Shown: in pieces, positions 35,732 through 46,539 of the stretch
How the letters are laid out: each line of letters starts with the position of its first letter
How positions within the stretch are numbered: the stretch's first letter is position 1
NCBI GenBank assembly: GCA_033002965.1
Contig: JAURVB010006221.1
Span: 143,810 to 207,809, forward strand
Direction: 5' to 3'
Length of the DNA: 64,000 bases
Source: Piper betle
Lineage: Eukaryota; Streptophyta; Magnoliopsida; Piperales; Piperaceae
The notes under the pieces: model-generated
The model's input: the letters and a program-made list of their open reading frames with translations, nothing else
Databases searched by the model: none
Told to the model about the DNA's origin: nothing
Translations under genes and position numbers: made by a program

Positions 35732-35964
35732 TCCATCGATTCCTTATCCGGATTAAATTTAGTTTCGAACCCAAGCCAACCTGATAATATATATATTTCT
35801 ACTTTCATACATAACTGCATAAACCCAATCAATTCTTGTAATAATTTTCTTTCATGTGCAAGAAAATCTATTATATCTTTGAGGTTTTTTATAAGCATTA
35901 TCAATTATAATAATTAGGAAATAAAATTTGTCTTTTCTTTTTTTCCAAGGCCCGGCTATATTGG
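34750..35964. repeat. Segmental duplication unit S3, left part: GRP2-type promoter without gene
   Basis: Starts with GAGAGAGACTTGACGAGGC, the 5' flank just upstream of the GRP2-type exon 1, and continues with the same GACCGGCCGGCATGAA and GCCACACGGTGG blocks. No exon is present. The unit continues at 41959 after the LTR insertion. A (TA)n tract (35697-35728) lies inside. Confidence 0.75.
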
Positions 35965-36800
35965 TGTAACACCCCAATCCGGTTTACTCTTAACACGGAC
36001 CGAAACTGTTACAAAAGATCGAACTACTCGTAAACCGATTAAGTTGGCTGACCCAAAACCTAAACGGCTACGACATAACCCTCTCGACATCTCAAGATGG
36101 AGCACGCCGCTAATGCGTAAACAATATATAAATGAGATGCAAACCCTAACAGGATACTACGTGGATGCCATGATTATAACTACACACCAAAATAATCAAA
36201 ATACCAACAAAATTCATAAAACCTGGAATAAAACAGACAGAACTTCCCCTAAAAGTACAATAAGGGGACGACCTGTTAAAATACGATACAATATAGTATA
36301 TATAAAACAATAATTTATATCGCAACAAATCATCCATACATACTGTAATTGGGTCTAGCCCACCTGCAATCTCATACTGAGCTCATTTGGTTCCTTTCAT
36401 ATCAGCATAGCACATCATTAGAGCTTTTCTCAAAACATTTCCACGCATTTCTAAAACATGGCATACAAGCCGCACAAACACATGCATAAATACCAATATA
36501 TAAATCTACTACAAAAGCCAATCACATCATATCTTACGCAAAAGTCGGCGCGGCACTAGGTATGTGTGTGCAATGCAAGCGCTACTCCTTCGTCGAGGCC
36601 GGCATACACCAATCATCATCCTCACCTACATATAGTAGAAAAACGTCAGCAACGGGTGTCACTGGTCTGGAAATAACTAATATCAAACTTGAACATGAGA
36701 GCAAACTCTCATGAAAAACAAACCATCATATATCTTCCTCAAGAACTCTCATAAGGGCAACTACAAAGGAGCCGTCGAGCAGCTGACTCAACAACATCCT

Positions 36801-37127
36801 GATCTATCTGGTACTATGCCGCTCACGACACTTCTTTTTCAGTACTTCTCGTAAAACTTTTATCCTAAGCCCTCTCCGAACCTCCATATTACTCCTGGCC
36901 TTGAGCACGTAGACCGAGCACTCTCAGGCAGTCGCCTTTACTACCCTTTGAACCACAAGTCTGGACATGCGCTGTACTAAACAGTACCCGTAAACCTCCA
37001 CGTCCTCCAGGTGTGAGGAACTCAAACGCGGAGTTGTCAGGATCCCTCGGGAATGGAACAGTCCGCTGGCACTAATCCAGAGCCCGCTTTGACTGGCACG
37101 ACATCCGCTCATGGTACGTGCAGTCGA
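36801..37127 (-). other. Conserved island of the LTR family, outer copy
   Basis: Between the outer and inner copies this stretch is far better conserved than its surroundings: about 15 differences in the core 232 bases (36896-37127 against 39648-39878). It starts some 35 bases downstream of the minus-strand TATA box. It contains GTACTGTTTAGTAC, a small hairpin. The substitutions do not follow codon positions, so an RNA or DNA element is more likely than a protein. Confidence 0.6.
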
Positions 37128-38788
37128 CTCATCTTCTCTTGTCTCACTGAAAACTCGATAAAACTATTTATAGGGCTGGGTCGAGATTTATTATAATAGG
37201 CCCGAAGGCAGCTTGAGGTAGATCTCATTTTTGAAAATAAGCTCGAGGGATCTCATCCTCGAGGGTTATTAATTCCGATAACAATCGACCAAATGACCCG
37301 TGTTAGGTGGGGTCCAATAAATCATCCACCTGACACGTCCTACGATCAATAAATCAAATCGCCGACAGAGTAGAGCGATAAAACCTGATAAGCGTGTCCT
37401 AACGGACCTGTCAGAAGCTCCAAGCGCAGTCTCGTGCCTAGACGGCGAGCTCCTGCAACGAACCTACATGAACATAACTATTTACTAACGCCCATACATA
37501 TATAATGCACGCCTATATAACTAATATATCCACATGCATTACAATAATCTAATCAAACATGACAATCATCTTGACAATTACCCTACATCTCTAATTGTCA
37601 AGCAAGTTAATAATTTTATCATTTCATATGTTACTTATTACCTAGCACTTTTAATTCCAATTTCAAAGCATACCTATTCCAATTAGATGACAATGGTTTA
37701 ATCGATTTAATCTATTTAACTTAATGCTAGCATGAAAAACCTAATTCATCCAAATTCATAAATTAATTAGTTAACAAGCATTTAATTAACTATTCAACGG
37801 TTTACTAACAATTTCATTAGTAAGCATTTACATCATACAACACAATTTACGCTAATCATAACAGGTTTATCATAATCATGATTAATTAAACTAAAATCAT
37901 GAAGTTAATACAATTAATTCTAATATGCTACCATGACCACACATGTATGTAATAATTCAAAAAGGAAGGAAGAACCACCTCGCGATCGGCGCTAAAATTG
38001 GTGCCGACGGACGAAGGCGGTGAAGGCGAGTCAGCGGTTTTCCGGCAGCTCCAGTAGTTTTCCGGTGACTGCTCCGGCGAGGCAATCGGAGGTAGGGGTT
38101 AGCACCGTCTCGGTGAGCTGGACCTAACGGTGGTGACGACAAGGGCAACCGCGGCGGCGATGGCCCCCGACGGCGGCGTCGAGTGCGGTCGGGGCGGTAT
38201 GCCGCTCCGATCAAACCCACGGTCGGCCTCAACGGCGGCGCTAAGCAAGGAGGAAAGGTAGGGAAAGTCGAGGGAGAAGCTCCGGCGTCATGGCGGCGGC
38301 GATCCGGTGCAGACGGCGGTGGAATCGCGTCGAGAACGGCAGGAAATCGAGGGCGATTTCTGGCGTGGCGACGGCTGGACGGTGGCTGGGCGTGGTCGAG
38401 GAGGCAAGGCGACGACAAGACCGGGCTGGGCGGCATCGATCAGCGGCGGTCCGGCGTCGACGGCGGTGGCAAAGTCTCAAGGGCGGCGGCGGTGAAAACG
38501 TGGGTTGGGGGAGGAAGATGAAAAGTATAGGGGGTGGCAAAGCTGTAAATAAGACTTGACTCGACACCGGCTCGAGTCAAGAATGATAACGGACTCGGAA
38601 TAAATCCTAGAAAAATCTAGAAAAATTGGGAAAAATCCCATAAAATCAAATAAAACACCACAACATCCAAATGACATGCCGTACAACTAATAACCCACCC
38701 GAATACCATCTAACGCGTCCTAATGCGTTATTCGGCCTAAACTAATTCTACGGTCACAACATAAAAAAATAAAATCATCAACTGTGTA

Positions 38789-41751
38789 TGTAACACCCCA
38801 AATCCGGTTCACGCTCGTGAACCAAACTGGCATGTTATAGGCCCCGGTTAGGTTGGCTAACCCGAACCTAACTCGTGCGGATCCAATCTCGGCGTCTTAA
38901 GATGTAGATACAACTTGTCATGCATGGTTAAATGCATAAAACCCTAACATGATACTACATGGATGACATGCAACCAAAATTTCACACCAACACAATTACA
39001 ATCAAAATTAGTAAAAATTCTAAAACGAAATGGACAGAATTTCCCGTAAAAATACAATTAGGGGCCACCCTGTCAAAATCATATATTCAAACATATATAC
39101 GCATAGCAACACTAGCATTCACACAACTTCTAATCTACTACATTCATCATTCTCTGAACTTTGGGTCCTAACCCATCACACTTTTGCTGCGCTACTCTGA
39201 TCATTTCATTTCATGTCATTGTCATGCCTCAAATATTTAATCATAACATGTTTATAAAATAACATCATAAACAAAATATTAAACATTCAATCACCCAATG
39301 TGTGTGTGCAGAAGACCTTATTGCTCCTCCGTCCTGGCCGGCCCATCCATCTCGTGCTGATCACCTACATATATATAGGAAAAATGTCAGTAACAAGCGT
39401 TACTGGTCCGAAAAGAAAATAACTATAACAAACTGGCTATGAGAGCAAACTCTCATAAGAACGAAATCATCATGTACTCCACGTGAACACTCTGAAGGGC
39501 ACTACTGAGGAGCCACTGGGCTGCAGACCCGGTAGCATCCCGAACTTACTGATCTGCTGCTGGTACTGTGCTACTCTCAGCACTTCTTTTCAGTACTTCT
39601 CGTGAAACTTTATCCTAAGCCCTCTCCTTACCTCCATATTTCTCCTGGCCTTGAGCACGAAGGCCGAGTACTCTCAGGCAGTCGCCTTTAGTACCCTTTG
39701 AACCACAAGTCCGGACATGCGCTGTACTAAACAGTACCCGTAAACCTCCACGTTCTCCGCGTGTGAGGAACTCAAACGCAGAGTTGTCAGGATCCCTCGG
39801 GAATGGAACAGTCCACTGGCACTAATCCAGAGCCCGCTTTGACTGTCACGGCATCCTCTGCATGGTACATGCAGTCGATTTCTCCATCTCTCGTCTCACA
39901 AAAATGCGAAAACTATATATATATATATATAGGCTTGGGTAGGGAGTTATATAATAGGCCCGAAGGCAACTTTTGGCGGATCTTGTTTTCGAAATCAACC
40001 TCGAGGGATCTCATCCTCGAGGGGTTATTAATCCGGAAAATGTTCGGTTAAATGGCCCGAGTTAAGTGGGATCCGATAAAACGCCACTTAACCCGTCCTG
40101 CAGGCAATAATTAAACATACAATAGAAAGAGTAAATCAGAGACGAGTCCTAAACGGACCTGGTAGAAGCTCCAAGCGTATCATCGCGCCTAGGCGGCGAG
40201 CTCCTACTCCGTACCTACACATCAAAACTAAACACTAACGCCCGCTAACTAAATGATGCATCAAACTCGTCATATAATCAACACAATACGGATAACATCC
40301 ATCAACAGTCAAGTAATCATGATGTGAAAATAATTCTAAGTCATCCTATTCATACAAATTTTATACTATTTTTCTAAGTTACGTCATACTCGATTAACAT
40401 GCTCATATTTACTTATCTCACTAGACTACTTATCCTCCATGCACTATCAATCACATCATGTAACTTCATTAATAATCTGACATTCATCATGATAATTAAT
40501 CAACCCTAGCATGCTATGCTAACAATTATCATCAATTTTAAATAAATCAATCGGAGGTAATTACCTCACGTCGTCGGCAATCGGCGACGGCTAGGGTTCT
40601 GTCGCGCGTCTCGGAGCTTAAATTCGGCACTCATCGGCGTCCGAAGCTCGATCGGGCACCACTGGGTGAGCCCCGTGGAAGATCCGGTGAATTCCAGCGA
40701 ATTCCAGAAATTCCAATTTTTCGGTGGTTTTCCGGCAGCTACTGGCGGTTTTCCGGCGGATTCTGGTGGTTTTCCGGCGACAATCGCCGGCGGCGTCTAC
40801 TGGTCGAAAAGGGGTCGTGTTGGGTACCCTCGGAACCGGCTCGGCGACCCCGACTCATCTATGACCTCAGCGTGGCCAATGGAGGCGGCGGCTCGCCGGA
40901 AAACGGCAAAACAGAGGCCGACCGTGGTGGTTGCTAGATCCGGCCGGCTACGGCGGCGACGGCCTCCGCTCCAGTCGAGGAGGGTCGCTGGGTGGTCGGT
41001 GGTGCTGAGGCGACCATTGGATGACGGCTACGACGGTCGCCGGCGGCAGAATCGGCGACGCGACCAAACGCAACCGCGACACTAGACGTGGCGATTCTGG
41101 CGTCGCGGCGGCCCGATGGTGGCCGGGCCTGGTCGGGGCGGCAGGGCGACGTCGTCGCCGAGCTGGGCGGCGTCGATCGACGGCCGGGCGGCGTCGACAG
41201 CGGTGGCGGTGACGGGCGAACAGGGGCCGCGTGGCACGAGGGTTTGGGCGTGGGGAGAAAAGGTCGTCGTGGAGAAGAAAGGTTGGGTGGCAAACTTGTA
41301 ATTAAGACTTGACTCGTCTCCGGCTCGAGTCAAATATAATAACTAGGTCATATTAAATCCTAAAAAAATTCATAAAAATCGGGAAAAATCCCGTAAAATC
41401 AAACAACCTAAAAAAATCATAATGATATGCTCTAGAACTATCAACCCACCCGAAATGCCCGTAACGCATCCTAACGCAATAAACGGCCTAAAACTAATTC
41501 TACGATCCATTATATATATATATGTAGAATAAAAAAATGACTGGCATACTCTCATATATCTGATAACTCATTCTGTTCTGCTGTGTTCATGACGTTATCA
41601 TCATATACTTGGGTACGCATGGCCCTCATAGCTCATACACGCGACTGGCATCGGCTCGGTACACGTGTCCTGAAACTGACTCAACTCAAAAATAACGGTC
41701 AACCCGACCGGTTCTAAATATAAAACCCTAACTCGAATCGTGGGTTTTACA
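38789..41751. mobile_element. Inner solo LTR of the same family
   Basis: 2963 bases from TGTAACACCCC to GGGTTTTACA, flanked by GTGTA at 38784-38788 and 41752-41756. It interrupts the outer LTR about 0.2 kb before its end: outer AAATCATCAACT | CTCATATCTACTG matches the continuous inner sequence near 41540. Same order of parts as the outer LTR, including the conserved island (39551-39878), a (TA)n in TATA position (39915-39931), the GC-rich part (40560-41300) and the TTGACTCG/CGAGTCAA hairpin (41308). Reading frames in the GC-rich part are compositional. Confidence 0.85.
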
Positions 41752-41958
41752 GTGTACTCTCATATCTACTGATAACTCAGTCTGCTGATGCGTATCTGGC
41801 GCTATCATCGATACTTGGGTATACATAAACCCTCATAGCACGTGCGCACGGTCGGCCTCGGCCCCACACACGTGTTCTGAAAGCTGAACCAACTCAAACT
41901 ACGTTCAAACTGACCGACTAACGACTATAAAACCCTGACTCGAGTATCGGGTTTTACA

Positions 41959-43021
41959 ATTGGGCCTGATCTCTTAAGACTTGAACATAAAGGATTAAAG
42001 GTGACAGAACCTTGATATGGTGATGGACCAAGTCCGATAGTTTTGGTTCGGGTCGGTCCGGTAGGATTTTGTTTTACGCAAACCTATCTACGAGCATCCG
42101 TGGGCATTCTTTTAATGAGGTCCAAATAGGCCAGGGCGCTACCTGGGCCATGTGCCAGTCCATCTGGGACCAAAGAGAAATAAAAAGAAATGTAATTATA
42201 ATGTGTGTAAGATATAAAATAAGATTGGACAGATCCATTTAGAATCAATCCTTCTAAATAGACTTAAATAACATGTCCCTAGGTCACCGCCCAATTTGAC
42301 CGAATTTGATATTTATATAATTTAATTTAATTTTAAGATATCGAATATTATTTCATAATATAATAGTCTGATTTGGTTTTAAATACTATATATTGAGTAC
42401 TTGATTTAAATAATATGATTTTTTTATAAAAATTATATTTAATATAAATTTTTTATAAAAAATGTATTTAATATAATTTAAACTTTATTATATAAATATA
42501 TGTATTTATATGTAAAATTAATATACAACTTTTTTTGTATTAATTATTTAACTTCTTTTTTATAATTATTTTTAATGTAATTTTTCATAACAGGTTTAAT
42601 ACAAGTAATACCCTGTCAATCTCCACCGACGACACTTCAAAAACATAAACTATAATATTTCTCTTGGGCACCGGACCCATCCTTCGCGTGGAATTTCACC
42701 GCTCGATTTCTGATGTGTTGGAAGGCAGTGAAAGAGCTTTTGTTGGCTGGCTACACAAAATAAGTTTTCTTTTGTTTTTTCCAATCTACACAAAACAAGC
42801 TGACAACTTGGCCAATAATTAAAGTTGTATTTATTTCGCGTTGGCCCAGCAGCCCCGCTACAATGATCACTGTTGCCGCCATTTGAATTTTGATTCAGAC
42901 CTAATATTTTTTTATTAACTGACGTTTGGATAATAAGAAAAAGAGATAAAAATATAAATATATTTTGAGAAAGAAAATGAAAATAAATTACTTTTCCTAT
43001 AGATTCCATTATTTTTTGTTT
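41959..43021. repeat. Segmental duplication unit S3, right part
   Basis: Continues unit S3 after the LTR: ATTGGGCCTGATCTCTTAAG matches 34223 and 22954. Later parts (GGGCACCGGACCCAT, CAGTGAAAGAGCTT, GTTGCCGCCATTTGA) match 23700-23900 of S1. No gene was recognised. Confidence 0.75.
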
Positions 43022-46000
43022 AAACAAAAGAAGTCCATTAAGCTAAGGATTCAAAACACGAAGACAGACCCTTTGAGGCCACATTGAATGGGCAGCCATA
43101 TTCATGTCGCAGCTAACCCGTCTTATAGAAGCATTAAGGAGTTTATACAAAGTTTTACATCTATCAGCATGAGCCTTCGGAATTTCTGGCTCTCATGCCG
43201 ATTCCTCCATCTGCATGAAGACAAGACGATTGAACATCAAACACATATTATATCCAACATGACACACCATTTACAAATCATCCATCAATAGAGATAAACA
43301 TCGATTAATTATTATTGGTTGGTTGGGTGCAATTATTTATTTTAGGCGCACATTCTTGAAAAGGATCAGCAGTAGTAAGTACTAGCTCATAAGAAGCAAT
43401 TCTTGAGCGAGATCTGAACATTAAAGCATGTATATCAGTATTAGCATCTCTTGTGTGAATTAAATTGTCCCTGAGTCTCCAAATATCATCAGCCACAGCT
43501 AGGAAATTTAGAACTAAGGTTGGGTTGTTCATTGCAAACGAACTGCGAAGACAACGGAGTATTATGTCAAATGGTCTGCAGCAATTCAATTCCTTAAGTT
43601 TAACTCTGGCTACAGCAAAGAGAACTGTCCTGATGACTTCACAGTAACAGGAAATATGAACTACTGTTTCAAAAGCATTTAAACATAAAGGACATTGATC
43701 ATTATCTAGAGAAATATGTCTCCTAATCAAATTGTCCTTTGTAAGGAGGCAATTTCGACTAATTTTCCAACAAAAGAGAAGCAGTCTTTGAGGTAATTTT
43801 AGCTTCCACCAAGGTCTCCAATCAAATGATAAAGTAGATGTCCATCTTGAGAGAAGATAGTTATAGCATGATTTAACTGAAATTTTTCCTGAAGCTGTTG
43901 GACACCACATTAGTTTGTCTGAGCAATTAACAGAAGGTAGTAGAAGAGAAAGTATAGAACATGTATCCGTTAAAATAATATGCATCATTAACAAGTGGTA
44001 TATTCCATCCTCCTGTGACCAAAGCTAGGGAAGAAACTTTGGCAATCACTAGGTGTGCAAATCCAAGATTGATTCGAGGGATAAAGTCAGGGGCATTTGG
44101 AAGCCAAGGGTCCATTCCAATCCTTACTTTATCACCATACATATAGACCAACAGACCTTATTTTTCCAAATAGAAATGCCCTCATTGATGATTCTTCATC
44201 CAAAGGAAGAGTTTTTCGGAACCGTTGGTTGCCGCCAGCCTTTATTTTTTTTCATATTTAGCTTTTAAAGTTTGAGCAAAGAGAGAGGTAGGGTTACTTA
44301 TAATTCTCCAGGCCACTTTAGCCAGAGAAATAGGGTTCATATGCACTAAGGATTTAATGCCAAGCCCTCCATCCTTTCTCGGTATACAAATTTGGTTCCA
44401 GGCAATAAGTCTGCAAAAGTGAGCAGAATTTTTCTTCCATCAGAATTTTGTCTGACTTTGTTCTACTTTTTAATGAAGAGCTGGGGATACGAAAGAAGCT
44501 AATCAGGTAGTTGGCCATGACATTAGAGGCGGAGTTAATGAGGTAAGTTCTTCCTGCTTGAGAGAGGAGGCTAGAGTTTCAACTATTTAAATTGCTATTT
44601 ATTTTTTCAACCAAACTGTTGAACAACTTGATATTATTTTTGCCCCAGAACATTAGAAAACCCAAACACTGAAGCCCCTCCTCCATGGATTTTAGACCTA
44701 GAACACTAGAGAGCACAGACCCTCAATCAGAAGTCAAATTGTGAGGGAGCAGGATAGAAGATTTGGTGAAATTAATGATAAGGCCTGACAAGTGTGAGAA
44801 ATCAGAGAGTATATGATTTAAATGTTGTAACTCCCTGACAAATAAGTGTATCATCCGCAAACATAAGATGAGTGATGGTGGGAGCATCTTTTGCAATTTT
44901 AATTCCATGAATGAGACCATCAGATTTACCTTTCCCAATCATTCAAGATAGTCCTGCACCTGCAAGGATATAGAGCAAGAGCGAGAGAGGTCTCCCTGTC
45001 TAATTCCTCTACACGTTATGAATGAACCATACGAGGAGTCGTTGACCTTAATAGAGAAGGATGTAGAGCAAATACATTTCTGAATTAGACAATACCATAG
45101 TTGCAAAAATCGGAATTAGTGTCCGAATCAGTTTCCGAGTAAGTCACAAAATCGGATCGAAACGGTTTAAATCGGTTCAGTTGAATCGGTCTAAATCGGT
45201 CCTACACAAGAATTTTAACTTAGTCAAAATCGGTGAATTATTAGTTATAAAACATATCATGCTGATGTCATTTTTATATTACAATATATATTATATTTTA
45301 TGATATTTTTTCATATTTATTTGGATTTTTTTAAAATTATTTGGAGTTGATTTGAATTAGATTTGAGTCAACTTTTAATTACGAGAATGTCACCTACTAT
45401 TTCTTCCCCCCCATTCCCTCTCCCCGACGTGCCACCCATCCTTCTCCTTTGCCGATCGCCGCCGCCCCAGCCCAATCCGCGCCACCCCGCCTCCCGCCAC
45501 CGGCCATAAGTTTTCTCTCAGTAATCTCTTCGTAGGTAGGTATAGAGGTGAGGAGTAAGTTTTCTTCAAAGGTGATGATTGGATTAAATAGGGAAAAACT
45601 TAGAGAGGAATTAATAGCACCCAAAGATGTCATCACGCTACCCGAAGAGTTTATGACGGCTTGAGCTATATCTTCTTCCTTATCAATGAGTTTTCCATCA
45701 TCTAACACCAAGGAGCGAATTTTGTTCCTCCATTTATTTTTCTCCACCTTCATATCAAAAAATTTAGTGTTTCGATCTCCAAAACGAATGTTATTTTCAT
45801 GAGCTTTTTGTTTCCATAATATTTCTTGCCTGATGAGAAGATCTTCCAATAAAATATTATCACATGACTGGAGTGAGAAACCGTCTTGTTTGCACAAGTT
45901 AATAGATCTACAGGATTAAATCTCTTAAATTCTTGCATCAATATTACCAAACTTGTCTTTATTCCATTTAGAGAGGGATTTCTTTAATGAGATAAAGTTT

Positions 46001-46539
46001 TTATGTCAATTGATGAGAGGTTGAACCAAAATCAGACCAATTATTAGATATCAACAAGATAAATTCTTCAGAGGTGACCCAATGATTAATAAATTTAAAG
46101 GGGTGGCCAACCCTTCCAGAGGAGGAGTGAGAATCAATGAGAATGGGAAGGTAATCTGAGAGACCATGATGCAAATGAAACACTTTAATCTTGGGGAAGA
46201 GGGGGGTCCATACCGAATTAGCACAAGCTCGATCAAGTCTTGCAACAATTCGAGCATGCCGATATTGAAGATTTGCCCTGGTAAAACTATTACCTATAAA
46301 TCCCAAATCAATAAGGTCAGAATTATTTCACAAACTTAACAGTCTTCTCTGATGAGAGTGTTGTCAAATTCCTCCTGACTTTTATTCAGGATATTGGACA
46401 AAGTAAGATCTCCACAAATTAACCAAGGCTCATTGTCTATAAGCTTAGTAATTTTTTGGAAGAAAGGAATTTTAGATTACCTTTTAAAAGACCATAGATT
46501 CCTTCAAAGTTAAACGCTTGGGAGGAGTAAGGATCTATA
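43022..46539 (-). mobile_element. Second copy of the LINE, truncated
   Basis: Parallel to 24039-27500. Best preserved is a frame of 229 residues (43994-43305) with the zf-RVT domain: KLPQRLLLFCWKIS, DNDQCPLCLNAFETVVH and the Cys/His pattern around SCYCEV. RT and endonuclease pieces follow (IPTYEEITE near 45530; MGFIGNSFTRANLQ near 46306). Because the flank left of the poly(A) end is also shared with S1, it was copied by segmental duplication and is not a separate insertion. About 0.5 kb of RT is replaced by foreign DNA (45108-45510), and the 5' end is cut off at 46539. Confidence 0.8.
45108..45510. repeat. Foreign insert replacing part of the LINE RT
   Basis: Begins AGTTGCAAAAATCGGAATT and contains several AAATCGGT words, an AT-rich middle resembling 30590-30760 and a GC-rich end (45405-45505). 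LINE sequence corresponding to about 26000-26478 is missing here, so the change was insertion plus deletion. Element type unknown. Confidence 0.5.

Larger units (their letters stand above)
35965..41958. mobile_element. Outer solo LTR (Ty3/gypsy-like), interrupted by an inner copy
   Basis: Starts TGTAACACCCC and ends GGGTTTTACA, with target duplication ATTGG at 35960-35964 and 41959-41963. Without the inner insertion it is about 3.03 kb (35965-38788 plus 41757-41958). The uninterrupted site is visible near 34223 (TCTACATTGGGCCTG). No gag, pol, PBS or PPT was found, so a solo LTR left by LTR-LTR recombination is the best reading. Length and termini fit large plant gypsy LTRs. A TATA box on the minus strand (CCTATAAATAG, 37174-37164) and a downstream conserved block suggest transcription runs leftwards. 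The part 37960-38560 is GC-rich and is followed by a CTTGACTCG/CGAGTCAAG hairpin. Confidence 0.8.

Noticed and set aside
36924..37112. Minus frame of 62 residues in the conserved LTR island
   Set aside because: Differences to the other copy fall mostly on amino-acid-changing positions, so protein coding does not explain the conservation.
38183..41312. Several frames of 60-160 residues in the GC-rich parts of the solo LTRs
   Set aside because: They are not conserved in frame between the two LTR copies and are Arg/Gly/Pro-rich.
35965..41751. Reading the two TGTAACACCCC starts as the two LTRs of one element
   Set aside because: Each has its own 5-bp target duplication and the inner one is inserted near the end of the outer; they are nested, not a pair.
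24039..46539. Two independent LINE insertions
   Set aside because: The DNA left of both poly(A) ends is homologous (23700-24038 and 42650-43021), so the second is a segmental copy.
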